Shown here piece after piece: positions 1 through 14,400 of a stretch of 64,000 nt of DNA. A program made the translations under genes and the position numbers. The DNA comes from Alitta virens (lineage: Eukaryota; Annelida; Polychaeta; Phyllodocida; Nereididae): assembly GCA_932294295.1 (NCBI GenBank), contig OW028575.1:12652058-12716057 (forward strand), given 5' to 3'. The notes beneath the pieces were generated by a model that was not told the origin of the DNA, searched no databases, and saw nothing but the letters and a program-made list of their open reading frames with translations. Each line of letters opens with the position of its first letter. The stretch's first letter is position 1.

Positions 1-3000
1 CAAGGTGTCAGTCTGTAAACAGGTGTTTCTGTTAACAATTCGACACCTGCAGACTGCAAATTCATCCTGAAAACTGAAAGGGTTATTGCAAAGTTTAATT
101 TGAAAATGATATTGTCTAAATCTCTGGAACAACCTGAAAGAATCAAAAACAGTGCTTTTAAGGGGAGGCTTTCATTGAAGTTCTTTAAAAGCATATCATC
201 AGCGGAGTATATTGTATTTAAGAATGTCACACAACATTTTGGTATTTCGTTGAAGATTTAGCGCGGCCTTCAAAGGTAAACATCAACTAATAATCGACAA
301 TATTGCAGGTTGACTATAAAGGTTTTAAAAACTGCTCAAGATATTTCCTTGATTGAAGTCGTAGACTTGTAATCATACTGAGTTAACAACAGACAAGTTG
401 ATGACTTGACATTAAGTAAATCGTGAGCATCTTTGCATTTTGAGAATTTGTCAACTTGGTGCTGAATTCCTTCCATTATTTGCATTCGCTTTGAGAACTG
501 CTGAATGCATTATTTCACAAGGTGAACTACATTACATGTGATTTCCATTACAATGTACAGTGTACACTGCTCAAAACCAACATGCTTGCACACTCTCAAA
601 TGCTTTCCAGTTATCACAGAACCCTTTCAGAACCCTTGGTTCCTTATCAGACCACAGGGCCTGCCTCAATAAGCCCCATGACTGCCAGTGCCAGGCATCT
701 GATAACCAGCCATACAAAACTCATAAATGTCCCTGATTATGCTTTGTTTACTTCCTACATACTTTGTGCCTGGCTCGTTAAGCTTCGTGTGTCTGTAGTG
801 TAACATTCTTGAGAGTTCTATAAAACCTTCGTGGAAGAAAAACAAAGGTCCCAGAGGAACACCTGTAGAATTGATACAATTAAAATGAAATTGAAAATGC
901 AAAATAATTGCTTGGATTGTTGAGATATTCACGATCAACATCTAAAAAAGTCTTATAATATATTATTCTCTGTTATATGTGGCAAATTTGGCAAACTCTC
1001 AAAATTCATGAAAATCTTTCAAAAAGGCTGAGACCATGCAGGCATTGTAGGGTCTAATCTCAAACATAGAACGACTGCAGGAACTTTTAAACCGATGACT
1101 TGTACTGGTTTACTTGGATTCTTTGCATTTAGACTATACGCAGCACCTAGAGAAAGTCATTTATTAACTACAAATGCCAAGAGAAGAACCAGCTGTGCTT
1201 CGAGGTCAGAGGGTTATGACTCAGCTGTAAGATCCAGCTGGGGATCCAGCTGTCCCTTGTGCCTGCCTGGACCTCCAGCACTCCTGAATCTTTCTAGATC
1301 TCTGGATAATTTTCATAGGCATGAACGGCATGCAGGCAACTGTAACTTTGCCTCAATGCTAGATTTATGAGTGAAAGTCGCATTCTTATCCAACGTAATA
1401 TGTGACAAAAACTCTGACCTTTGCCCAGCAACATGTGCTACAAGAAACACCAATGCAATGAGACCTTTTAAGGGCCTGTGTAATAACAGGGGAATGGATG
1501 GACTTATAGATACGTGGTACGGATTGCGAGAGATTCTGAGTAAAAGAATACTTAGCCTAACAATGTAAAGTACAATGAAACCATCTGACCTTGGACTAAA
1601 AAGATCTGACCAACTTCAGTCCATACTTAGTTTATGAAGTTATTTTAGATAGTCATTTACTGTTACACGAGCCAAGTCACTAGACTTTTAGTTTCCAATG
1701 ACTAGTTCAAGAATTTAGACACAGCATTTTCCTGTCAAATTGAGAGAAGAGAGGCACCATAGTTTGAACAGGTACCAATGACACGACTGGTTATCACCTT
1801 TCTATGCTGTCCAAAATCATTCTGTTGCATGATATTTCATCATGTAATTCTAGAGGCAAAACCTTAACCTTGAAATATTGCCTGTTAAGCAGAACAAGAC
1901 ACCTGCACCCCAGAATGCCCTTAAACAAGGTGCATGCAGCCTCCAAACCCCAGTCCTGACCCTTTGAAGTCTCAACTGAGCATACTTCCAGTACAAGAGG
2001 TTCTGAGTGTGCCTTGGAGGTAGAGCATTGCTCAACAAGTTAACCTGAATAGGTTATGCCTATTGCTGAACAGGTTATGCCCACCTGGATGATCATATGA
2101 TGATGGTTATAATTCAACGTTTGAGCCAGTTAACCTTTAATTTTCAACATTTACATTTTACAAACCGCCTACTTTCTTTCATCTTTCTGAAGTAAACTGG
2201 ACAAGGTCACATTTTCTGGAAGTATTAGTCATTTAACACCATTCTTTACATATTTATTCCTACTAAATCACATCAAAAAAGAGTTTAATGTACTGTGTGA
2301 TAAACTCCTAAGCATTTAAAATTACCACTAACAATATATTAATCGATATTTTGAGGACGTAATTTTGTCAAGGACCCTTAATACCGTCTGGTGTCTAGGT
2401 AGAACCTTTGATAGAACAAGAGAGGTAGAAGTTGCAGCTGGACCACCTAACTAGTTCTCAACAGCTGAAGACTTAGCCATAACATAGGTTGCCCTGCACA
2501 CCCAGCATTTCCTGGCACTGATTGAAAAGCAACAGTCCCTCAAAACCCATTTCCAAATCCATTACGAAATCCATTTAAAAAGCTACTTTTTCCACATTTC
2601 TCGTTATTACACATTACGTTTACATGATCTGCTGATAGCAATGTTAGTGTTTTTATGATGCCATAATACAATAGCCTTTTATTGTATTTTTCACTTTGAA
2701 ATAAATCTGATCTTTTTACTTCCTAATGACCCAGCTTGTTGCTAGTAGCAATGAACTTTTTTATAACAACATAACCAACTTGCAATTGAACACCATATTA
2801 AAAAAAAAAAAACCAGCAGATTTTTTCCTGCAGTCTTTGTCTCTGGAAGGTTGTGTATTGCCAACAAAACCTTTTTCTAGCAGTCTCCTTTTGAAGGTCA
2901 TGCAGTTTACCACAATTTCATTTGTTGTGCGCCACTCAACAAAGAGTAAATTGGTAGAAAATTCCGTGGAAATTGGGAGGGAGCCCTGGAAATAACTAGG

Positions 3001-3665
3001 TATGCCCCCTGCTGTGTTTTTTGGGGTTTGAGGCAGGTCTGCAAAATAGTTATGGGCCTCACGAACTGGAATAAAGGGTTACACTCCAACCATTCTAACA
3101 ACACAGTCCACATAATCTTAACCTAACCCTGAGTCAGCAAAAGTTCATGAAACTGCATGTTCATTGGGCAACAGTTGAAACCTGTAACTCTAACACAGTA
3201 ACTACACTTCAAACTATGCATTCGGCCACAAGTAATACATGTAAGTAAAAGTGACCTTGATATTCTGAGATTAATATTCATAATGACCAATATAAAGTAA
3301 TAGTGGACCTGTTAGAGGTGACTGTATAATGACGAGGAGGCCTTAATAATGAGTTAGCTCCGAGAGGAAGCTCCATTTCCACATAGGCATATTTTACATT
3401 AAGTTTCTTGCGCCTACTAATGTTCAGTTTCTTTGGATGCAATGGATTGTACCACATTGTTCTCCTTTACAGCCTTTCCAAGCATCTAACTTGTTCGCTT
3501 GCCTATGTTCAGGTTTTCTCAATCTAATCATAATCATATATTATGATTAAGATGGCTTTCTACCTCCGCTTATCTGCTTCTCTCGCAGAAAAATCAGTTA
3601 CCAAACCTTGAAGGTTATCTATTGGAGCACACCTGACTGACCTGGTTTTCCATCTGGCATTCCCT

Positions 3666-3696
3666 TGACGTCACAATAATGCTTGTAATGACGTCA
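3666..3696. promoter_or_regulatory. Pair of full CRE/ATF sites
   Basis: TGACGTCA, the palindromic CREB/ATF site, occurs at 3666-3673 and again at 3689-3696, 23 bp apart. Single copies also occur near 13029 and 32088. The motif is CpG-containing in a CpG-poor region. Regulatory use is inferred. Confidence 0.35.
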
Positions 3697-5185
3697 TGGA
3701 TTGGGTTAATGAAACATTCCACCTAAAAAGCTTCTTGGGACTAAGTGCAAGTTTAGCGAATCTTGCTGGAGCATGTGGGAGCATTCTGCACACAGGTGTT
3801 ACTGTTTTTGTCTTTGCAAAATATACTGTCTACATAGTCCAGACTGACAGGCTAAACATGAGTAGCACAGCAACTTGTAGCATTTTGACAACCACCATAA
3901 AATTAGGCACATAATTGCAGGTTTAAGTCATGCATTATCTCGAGTGTTGACCACAGACTGGCTGACTAGGCTCTAGTACTTGATACAGCCATCAGACATG
4001 CTTAGAGCAGTCTCAGGCCAGTCACAATGACTGAGGCTAAATGTGGGAAACTCCAAATAGTTTAATAGTCGCAAAGTGTGGGTTTGTGTTGTATTGACCT
4101 GTTATCACCAACCTTTCCTAACTTCCTGTCCACTGTGTTGCTGGTAAAAGGGTCAACATCGTGGATAATGGGTTTGTGGACTGAGCATTTCCTATCCAAC
4201 ATTACTTCCACTTTATATATATCAATGCAGAATGAATTAAGTTAATGCCTAAATAGATTCAACGAAATATTTCATTGTTACACTGGTTGCTAAGTAATGT
4301 CGAAATCACCAAGAAATTAGTGATTACAACAACCTTAATTGTAATGGTTACTTTTGCAAGTTAAAATATATTATCAGTTTTTAACTTTGACACTCAAGAA
4401 AATTAGATTCAAAGCATCTTTCATTTGTAATGCCAAAAATTCAATGCAATCATTTATATCAGGTTAATATACTGTGTTATGAAAACATCAGTTTTATAAA
4501 AGTTTTATACACAGTTGTATTAGCGGCAGTAGGTGGACCTGATCAATCGCAGGTTGGTGCTTCTCCAAAAACAATAACGTGTACATCAACTTGAATTTCC
4601 AATTTCAACAATACCTCCTGCATTGTAAACAAAACCAAAAATATCCCACACTTCCCAAGGAAAGAAAAAAGCAGCAGCTCTAGCCACTGCAAAAACTTGA
4701 TGTTGAGCTTTAGTCTGCCTTGTTTTCCCTTTTCGCCCACCATGATACATGTAAAGCCCTAACATGTTTCAAAGACTGCAACCATCTGGCAAGCAGGCAC
4801 AGCACACAGCCATGTTGTATGAATCTGACAGAATAGTGTCACTGGTTCAGCTAAAACTGTTTGTCACATCTCGCATTGTTCAATAGATTGGATTTACAGT
4901 TGTTTGTCACATGTCCAAGACTTTGACTTATGGATAAATTAAATCTCCAGCTTGCAAGGCTGATGGTACTTGGGTGAAACACATTGAAACAATACAAAAT
5001 ATGTATATATCATCATGGCGTTAATTCACTCGGAATACATCTGAAAAACTGTTACTGAAGTGTAAAATATGTACAGATTCAACCATAAACTTCAGCCATC
5101 CAAATTCTTTGATCAGCCAACAATACTGGCCGACGTAATAATGAGATGCTCTGTCCGATTGTTCCACCTACAAACTGCGTTATGT

Positions 5186-5230
5186 CTTGGAAGAAATATT
5201 TCTTCCAAGGTTATATATATTTCTTCCAAG
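5186..5230. mobile_element. Ultra-short palindromic element, CTTGGA family, 45 bp, 7-bp TSD
   Basis: The 45-bp element has 14-bp terminal inverted repeats (CTTGGAAGAAATAT / ATATTTCTTCCAAG) and is flanked by identical 7-bp GTTATGT at 5179-5185 and 5231-5237. Its first 24 bp are themselves a perfect palindrome, followed by GTTATAT, a near copy of the TSD, and a second half-palindrome. This may represent two nested or successive insertions. Confidence 0.6.
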
Positions 5231-5341
5231 GTTATGTGCACAATCAAAGCGTGGCTGGTTTAACCATAAGGCTTCGACATACACTAAGAAAAAGGTACAT
5301 AATGTTATCTAGTGTTACATAATGACTTAAACAGGACTTAC

Positions 5342-5468
5342 GGAGGCCGTGTGACAATCTGGTTGGCACTATAATGGAAGAAGAGGTTCCTTCTGATATC
5401 TGCATAAGGGCTGTATTTCTTGTCCTTCCTCCAGGTTCCATACATTGCTGGGATGATTTTTCCCGTCT
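5342..5468 (-). CDS. SBSPON: SBSPON exon 3: conserved segment after TSP1
   Basis: This 127-bp exon is flanked by a TTTTTTCAG acceptor and a GTAAGT donor. In the frame set by exon 2 it reads ETGKIIPAMYGTWRKDKKYS and continues to VTRPP with no stop. It corresponds to the segment linking TSP1 to the Cys-rich C-terminus in vertebrate SBSPON. A longer minus-strand ORF overlaps it in another frame, but that ORF is not the spliced frame. Confidence 0.8.
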
Positions 5469-8400
5469 CTGAAAAAAGAGAAAGAGGAAAACAAGACGTT
5501 TAGTTTCATTGGGAAGTATCCAACATGAGAAACATTCCCATACTATGGAGCAAAAAACGATGTGCAAAAAATACAAGAAAACATTCCAAGATAGCACAGA
5601 CAACAACCCGAAGGTTTGTGGATAATATTGCTGCTGAAAAAAAGGCTGATTGAGAGGGCTGGGTCCCCTGACTTTATGCTTAAGAATATATGATTAGCAG
5701 TGTTTGTCTGCAAGTATTTAATGATTTTGAGGAGAATCAGATTCATTTATTTGGCCCACTACTATTACAAAAACATGTTAAATATTGAGTAGGGTGACTC
5801 CTGTAAGATGATCATGTCATCGCTGCCGAGGGGCCATCCACAAACCAACACTAACTGTAGAATTACAATGATGTCAGCGCCTGGAGTCCATGTTCACAAT
5901 GAAGTATATAAAGTGTTATTAACTAAATAAATTTAATTATACACGAATGTAAACAAGTGGGAGTTATTATATAAACAATGCAAAATCACTTAATTGGTTC
6001 ACGAAATTGAGCAGATGAACATCTGAAAGTAAAGTGATTTAATGTATTTAAACCTACACATAAGGAAGCTAATTTTATAATTCCATGATATGAATTGAAT
6101 CTCGAGTTCATTGACCAAGACATTCATGTGCTGACAGGAACTACAATATATGATCACCCTATTGAAAGCTTTAGTGTGACAGTATTTAATTCAATTCTTC
6201 GGCTGGTTATCAACTTTTATGAACAGTGACAACCATTGAAATCACCAAAGAAACTACATTCACCAAGTAATTCTCACTGCCCTGTGAACAAGATCAATGG
6301 AGCTCAACTAAACACTTAGATGGGATCAAATTCTTACTCTTGGATCTTCTACAGCTTAAGTACCAGTTGCTTGCTTGCAAAACTTTGCTCTTATGATCAG
6401 CCTGACATTCATGGAAGAAACAAGACACCTAAGCACTTTAGAAGTGATTCTAGAATGACATGGGGGAAAGGTGATCTTGTATACTGGGGCTGACATGAGG
6501 CTTGATCAAGCGGTCATTTCAGGTCATTTTGGATCTTTTCTGTGTAATTTTGTTACGCCTGAAGTTGTTTATGATGTGTCATTTGTTTGACTAGGTGCAG
6601 AATTAGCTAATTCAGTTCAGTCAGGCATTATTATTAGTTTTTTTTCTCCATTATTCCAATGCAATTGTTAAAGATTTGAAATAAGTATCACATCAATGAG
6701 AGTAATAAAGAGTATCTGTATTTATCACAGAATCACACATAAAACCCATCATCATAAATTATATTAAATGATTATTGTTATTGTATAGACATCACAATTA
6801 AAAGAACTAGGAAAGTTACCAAATGCGTATTTGTGTCACTGGACTAGTCCAGATGGCCAATAAAAAAACAGAAATGCAGAAAAACTGGGGCTTATTTATG
6901 ACAGCCAGTCACTGAAACACACACAGCAGTAATTATACTTTAAGATGACCCAAACTAATTGCCAGCCTTAAGGCTGATGGCCCAATTAATGTTCTCATTG
7001 TGCAACATCACGTATGGACGAGGCATTGATGGATGAGCTGGTGGTTGCTGAGTTTGTTGTTATGGCAACAGGTCATTGACCATATGTGCATAGCCCCAGG
7101 GGTATGACCCTATGAGAATTGTTACACCCATGCCCTACTTTACAAAATGTTACAACCCAAGAGAACTTCAATCACATGCTTCAATGGTGTTTTGTTTCAG
7201 TCAATTCAGGGCACAGGTAATTGTTGCTGATGTACCCAAATCTATTCATTCTGGGTTCATTTTATTCCCAGGTGATTTGATTCCAGTGAAATTTTAGATA
7301 GTAGGGTTTATATTACCCAATTGTAATGCGATACAACTACCGCGTTACCCGAGAGCTCCTAGCAACTAATAACAAATATGAAACAAACTGTTACACAAAG
7401 AAGTAGATAATTACCATGGACAACTTCATTTCAACAACTCACAATGTAGATTGATGGGTCAATATCTACAGGAAGAGAGATGTTGCTGGGAAACATACTT
7501 TATGTTCACAAAATGAAAACGTGAAACTTTCCAAGAGTAACGCTCCAAGTACGATGAGGAGACACTGAACTTCAACAAAACAATCATCTTGCAATTGCTT
7601 TAGTCTTTTCCAAGACCTGATGGCAATCTTCCATAGCAGTGAATCACTTGTTGGCAAGTTAATGCAGCAATGAACATCAATATCTTTCAAAAATTTAACT
7701 AATGTACTCAAGGATCATTGACACCTTAGTGACCTCAGCTACTGTTTGTTTACTTGTGAGAAAATGGAAGTCCCTCTTTTTAGAGGCATTTCAATATTCA
7801 TCTGGCTAGAGGGCCAACAGCTCCATGATCTCGTGACTAAGTGATGGGGTCAGTAGACTGCCAGAAGTCATTCGAAGTATTCCTGCGCCTAGAATCAATG
7901 AGTGCCTTGTCTAGATTGTTTGATATGGTCTGACATTACCCAGTCTAAGAATACTTCTTGCACAAACATCATCTACAAGCAAGCTCTTGGCACATACACA
8001 CACTTCATGGCAACCTACTAACCGACAGGCTCTTCCCAGGGACCCGGCTAATCTGGAGGAATTCTTGGTACTTCCAAAGCATTATGGGTACCTGCAGTGC
8101 ACTCTGGGAAACTACAGTACATTCTAGGTACCTAGTGGTACATCTTATGTCAATAACATCAGTCCTTCACAATGGATATCTTAAATCTTTCCAGTGACCG
8201 GAATGTAGCTCACTACAGATTTTGCTAAATTCTCCAATGCTTTAAGTGGAAATGCACAATGTCGTTAAGAATTGTCACATCAGTTCGCCAGCAATATGCT
8301 TCAACCAAGTAAAAAGCATTTATTGCAATTTGAATTTTTTTTTTTCCATAGCAGACAAACTAAAACTATACCTTTAAGCAGCAACCCTTAAGGGCACAAT

Positions 8401-11400
8401 TTAATTTGCAGCTTCAGAAAGAGTTTCATGTGTTTGTCAAAAATTGAAAACTATGATGATTGATCGCCATATACACATGATGAAGAGAATTGGTCACTTT
8501 GTCATAAGGTCAACAAACTTCAAAACCGACTTCGACAGTTATGCAAAGGCCTATGACCTTTCAATCATTTTAACTGAGGACAGACCTTTCTTTTAACTGG
8601 GGGTCTGACACTAAATATACCTTTTATAGTAAGAGCCAGTTGTTTCAAGTGTCTTTAAGTATATAGGTGGCAAAATATGGCCATTATGATTGCAGTGGTC
8701 ATTTTACATTGGTCATTTCGTGCTGTGTAAACAAGCATGTGAAGATATGGGTGGTCACATACTATCATGTTGACTGCAGTGCTTAGTGCTAAGGCGAAGG
8801 GAGCTATAAACATAAACATTCTTCAATTGGGATTATGAATCCTTGGGCCTAATTCCATGATGCAGTTGATCAGATCATCAGAAGTTCTTTCAAATATATC
8901 ACTTTCACCAAGTTAGCCACTATTTCATATTGTTCTACTGGTACATGCCGTATACTTTTACTTCAGTATTCACTAAATTATGTGGTCTCACCATGGATGG
9001 ATAGACCATGGAGTCTCTGGTGACTCCATGGATAGACTTATACATCTGATCATGGAGCCACGGTTCTGGTGGCTCCATGATCTGATGTCTTGGTGTGCGG
9101 ATAACCAGAGGACTAGGGACAACATTGAGACAACAATGTGTGCAGGGGCATCCCAGCAATATGTCACTGTCAGATTCTGCTCAGATGCACTACAATTTAT
9201 GTCTTACCCAGGCCCTAAGTTGCAACATAATACGTAAGCCCATCACACTTGTCTCTGGTCTAGTAAGTGCAGGTTGTCCATGGTGAAAGAAAAAACCTTT
9301 TATGATCCAAAAACTTCTGACATGACCAGTTTCCATTACTTCTATTCAAAGGACGATAATATCACTTAATACTGACTTACTTTGTAAATGCTTCATTGTT
9401 GATAAAAGTAATTGCCATGGGCATATCAAGAAACATAACCAATGTGAATACAAAAGTATGATTGTTCTGAATGACTCCAGAAGTCAGAGATCATATTACT
9501 AGTAATAACTACCCGAGGAGTTATTCTAAAAATTTACTACCAGACCAGTTGACGTGTGTAATGAATGGGATTTTCTTTCCGAAGACAGAAAAAAAGGCAA
9601 AAGATCGAAGAATATCTACCTTAACTTACAAGATTATAGCAAAGCCAAGGTTATTCTACTCATGGCTCCATGTTCTGGTACACCAAGGGTAGTCTGTACA
9701 CTCCGTCTTGCTATAACGGACCTCAGTTTTGCGAATGTCTCACTATCCGAACAGCTGTTTAAAGCATGCCTATGTTGATATGCTTCAGTTACCTAAATGT
9801 CCAAAATGGGAACACAGGTGTTTGTTAAAACAAAGCCTGACTCTATACCGCTACATGGTTCATTCTGAAATACCACTAACTAAAATGAAACCTACAAAAT
9901 TCCGAAATTGCACTCTCTAGAAAAAATAGTACATTGCTGGCCATTTGGAAGATCCTAATGAAGTCATTCCACTTTGCTGGCAGACATTTTAATGGTCACC
10001 TTCAAAAAGGACCCTTTTTACCCTATTGAGGTGAGCGAGACCTGCAGAATATTTCCTATTCAATGCAGCCATAAAGTCAAACAGTGGGGTGATTTAATGG
10101 AAATTAATTACCACCAGCAGACTGTCGAATTATTATGGCTAAAGGGGTGGAGGGCAGTCAGGAAAACCCTCATATTGAATGTGTCTCACTTAGGTCCACC
10201 CCAGGTCCATTCTGGACCCCCTGGTTTGCCATAGAGCCACCGAGGGACCACCTTGGCTGACAATTTTATTGGTGTCTGGACCCAGGTCACTCAAGCTATG
10301 CAAAGCACCTCCTGCATAACAATCATTTCTACACTAACTTTTCTCCCTGCATATTGGTATATTTACCATTACTTGGTGGGCAAATGCAAAAGGGTGGTTC
10401 AAATTGACAAGATGGGGTGGGTCCAAATGACCTTGCTTGACCTGACCTGCTAGCAGCACATACTACAATGTCTGCAAGAATTGAACCTACCCCTGGTGTC
10501 CTCATGCTATTGTCATTTGTATCAAACTTCTTTTTTTTTTTGGGACGGTGTCCTCTCAATCATTTCACAGTTTTTGAAGTGATAAAAAATAGACCATTCA
10601 ACACTAGACTCCACTGCAACAATCATTCTTTGTCTCATAGCATGGGAAAAATCCATATTTCTTCCAAGGAAAAATCTAACTGCAGCAGTGTTGTGTGCAC
10701 GTCTTTGTATCAAACACCAGGACTAAAGTGTGAGACCATCAATGAATGTTTTGTGTTTTGTTTTCTTAAACTTGGGTATAGCATGTGGACTCTCGGCTCC
10801 ATGGTATAGGATTTGTATCCAGTTTCCGTGCAGGATTAGACAACAGTTAAAATACTTTTTCGATGCTAAGACCCAGGTTATTACTAAGTAATAGACAAAG
10901 CAGTCTCACGACATAATGAATACTTACATGATGTAGACACTGTTTTTACAATATGATGTAGGGCACAGAAAAACTCACACAATTAGCTCTCTATCTTTCC
11001 AACAGTAAATATATTTGTATAGGACTTCTAAAAAGTTAGCAAACAGCTAGATGACCTAGGGCAAAAAAAGTAGGTGAGAAAGAGGTCACTGGGGTTCACC
11101 ATGGGCCATAAAACAGGGTTGTCAGTGAAACTTGGGTAATATATTGTAAGGCAGCCCAAGAAGAGTTTTTGTTTTGAAACTTTCGAAAATGTGTGGGCTT
11201 TTACTATAAAGTAAATAATGGATTATTAATCAATAATCAGTGTCCAAAATTTTCTATCAAGCGATTGCTAAGTGGAACCGATTCCTACCTATCATATGCC
11301 TGTACTATGAGAATACTAAGTCTGGAAGTAACCATAAATAATTCTTCACAAGCTTGATACATATGAATAAAAACATAGAACATCTCTCAGAACGTATGAA

Positions 11401-14400
11401 TGTATGAAATAGCTGTATATTTTTGACAGCTATCTTTTGAAATTAAGTGGGACATTCTGCCATCAACCCTACTTGAATACGGTGCATGGCCACCCTGCCA
11501 GTCATGAGGTCTCAGAGCATGACCTCAGGTGAGACAGCATTGACCCCCTCGGTCCAGTCTTTTATGAGGGGTCAATCAGGTATTTAGAAGAACTCACCAT
11601 GGAGTCACTAGAGACTCCATGAACTCACAGACAGCATAATGCTGTCAGCAGGCCATTATATGTTTTGAAGACTATTTATCAGCTCTGTTTTCTCTATTGT
11701 GGATGAATGAATAGACTACCGGCTGACGATTGAGTGGTTGGTCCTTTGAACCTTGGATGAACAGGCTTGAACCAAGGCTCCATTCGTGAAATGTACACAT
11801 GAATGGACACTGACCAATGGTCAAGCAGGTGATCAAGAATCTGCCATCTTTTGAATGTTATGCCTCATGGTTTTTGGCATGACCAGTGTATCATTATCAT
11901 TTGAGATTTATCGAAGCAGCTAAAAACGGTGAAGTCGATGGAGTTTGATTTTAATTCATTCGATATTCATATAATAAATGATATTAGGAAGTTTAGTTGG
12001 TTTAATTTATTCCATATGAATTCCAGATGCAAAGACATATCAACGATCTTGTTTGAAAAAAATTAGAGATTCTGAAATCAGGGTAATGAAAATTAATAAA
12101 TTGTTATCCTAGATAAAGAGTACTTCAATGAGTGTGATACAGTGTAACGACTTCCTATCTTTGCTGGACAGGCATCTGCCAGGTTGTATAAGCATGGAGC
12201 CAGAAGAACACGTGGCTCCATGGTACAAGTATATACTTATTTTTCAATAACTCATATTTTTTAAACCTTCATGCACCACTCCATACATTGCACTCTGACA
12301 GCCACAACACCATCCACATATCATTTAGCCACTTGCACATTATTTTCCACAGTATTCTTTTTTCTTGACCACACAAAGCATCACCTTCAAGTGCAAACAC
12401 ATTCACCCTCCAAACCACTACAAAATAGAATGACATCGCAGGGGGTACACTGAACATTTAACTAGATGAAATGAGCCAGGTCTATTCATAGGACTCCATG
12501 CAGAGAGAAATTAACTGCAATGATTGCAATTTTATAGGTCACCAGTTATAATTAATTGAGTACTAATTTCTAAATTGCATAAACCACAAAGAAAATGCAC
12601 CCAATGTTTGGATTTACTCTTCTTAAAACTGCATAGCACAAAACAGCACCTGATGATATTGTATTTTTATGGATATATCATAATAAAATATGGGACCTCT
12701 CTAGAGATGAATTTGAAGTGATATGCATTGGAATCTACTACCTGAATGTTAACATGCCTGCAGGTTTCATACAACCTTCATCTGGGAGGAGATCATACAC
12801 GTATATATCAGGAAACATACTTCACACATTTAATTTTTACACATTTCACCCCAAAAAAACAAAATGACCCAGTCACAATAAACAAACAAATAAGGGAGAA
12901 AGGAATTTTGGAATTTTTTTTGTTCACCAAAACATCAACATTGCAGGCATTATTCACTTTAATTTTTACCTGAAATAATACGGGAGTTGGCCGTGTGAAG
13001 TTTAGAGGTCGCTGTGAACGGAATATTGTGACGTCATAAACATGTGATTAGAACATTTCATTTCAAAATAAACAAAACAGGAAATTAACCTTGCTTAATA
13101 TGACATTAGTATATTAGGCAAATATTTTCTTTATGGTGATTGCAAAAAACCCATAAAGAATCAGTAAAAAACCATGGAGAAAAGAGTGGACTTGTCTTCA
13201 TGTAAAAACAAAGTTAAATCTATCAAACCTTGATGTAGGCTAAGCATGGAATTTAGGAATTAATAGAATTAGCAATAATAATTCAATCATGGTTGACACA
13301 ATGTGCCCAAGTTAGTAATTACAAAACTGCAAAATGTCTTCTTTTTTCAATTTTTGTATGACTATTATTAGCAATAACCTTTTCTTTTTTAAACTTCTAA
13401 GATAACCTATTACATCTGGCAGTGCACAAGAAATAGTAGCAGTTCTGTAATTACTTCAGACTTTGCACAAAGCCATACAACATGGCAAACTCAGATTTAA
13501 AGGACTGTATTGTTCTTCAGTTCCAACTCTGTCGTCAAATATACAATATTAATATTAGGTCATACCTCGGAGTTCATGGTGGCCATGAGAATGTCTTGTC
13601 TTGATACAATTCCATCCATAACAGAAAGATTTTTCCAAAGAGGTATCACAGGGCTGGCCTCCATTTTGCTGTGGTCTGAGGACTGGCCTTTTCCTGGTCT
13701 TTTTGCCCCAACCGCATTCCTTGTCACAAGCTGTCCAAGATTCCCAGTCTCCCAGGATGCAATCCACGGCTGTAATAAAACCATATTTGTTAAATATTTG
13801 TTCATATAGTATGCCAACAAAGCAAATATCAATAATGGCAAGCTGAGAAAGTCAGACTTTTAGGTTTTCTTTCATATTTTATAAATCATTCTGCCAGTTT
13901 TTTGCACACCCTGTATTTTCAATGAATGATCTCAATGACCTGGTGAATCATGAAATTAAACAATAGCCCTAATGTATCTAAAAAAAAAAAAAGTGATCAT
14001 ACATATTTCTGTTCTATATGTAATGTATTACCTTGGGCCAATGATTTTGGAGGAAAGGGGGGGGGGGAGGGTGTTCTAATACCCAAATCCCCCCCCCTGA
14101 CCTAAATACCAACAGCTGATTCACTAGCATCATTACTTCTGTTTTGTAATCTTTTCATCCTCCACGACCCTCACATTTCATTCTGACCAACATTCCAGTC
14201 TGAGCAACCAAAACAAGACATCAGCAGCCCTAACCAGAGCAACCTGTTGGCTGGTGGGTATTGCAGGCATGCCGAGTGCAAATAGGTGCCCTCCATCTGT
14301 TCCTGGATCGTTTAAGATAATTTAGGAGCAACAGGAAGACCTGTCACACCTGTCAGTGCAGAATACTCCAATCTCCTTAAAATCCTTTAAAAGAGGTTTA

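Larger units (their letters stand above)
1..5341. other. Non-coding stretch left of SBSPON exon 3
   Basis: No exon of SBSPON or of another gene could be supported here. ORFs are short, low-complexity and without family resemblance. The stretch presumably contains an SBSPON intron or the 3' flank. Notable contents are two full CRE sites at 3666-3696, a poly(A) run near 2802-2813 and the palindromic element at 5186-5230. Confidence 0.5.
5469..13565 (-). other. SBSPON intron 2 (about 8.1 kb)
   Basis: This is intronic sequence with no supported internal gene. It contains four CATGG-family palindromic elements (9007-9030, 9051-9079, 11598-11621, 12193-12222), low-complexity AT tracts and assorted T/A runs. 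The ORFs inside lack recognisable domains and splice-consistent context. Confidence 0.55.

Noticed and set aside
1095..1370. 91-codon ORF
   Set aside because: No signal peptide, domain or splice context; composition fits random open frame.
2460..2530. Minus-strand KCWVCRAT reading as a candidate SBSPON C-terminal exon
   Set aside because: The surrounding frame lacks the other conserved residues of that region and has a stop soon after; splice sites are unconvincing.
9663..9675. Possible minimal CATGG element (CATGGCTCCATG) flanked by TTCTACT and TTCTGGT
   Set aside because: Only five of seven flanking bases match and the palindrome is 12 bp, so it cannot be separated from chance.
11760..11800. 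CCTTGGATGAACAGG...CCAAGG hairpin resembling the CTTGGA family
   Set aside because: Flanking 7-mers do not match, so no evidence of insertion.
14041..14100. Poly-G and poly-C runs as a possible structured element
   Set aside because: Homopolymer runs of this kind recur (40064, 51458, 62653) and are simple low-complexity sequence.
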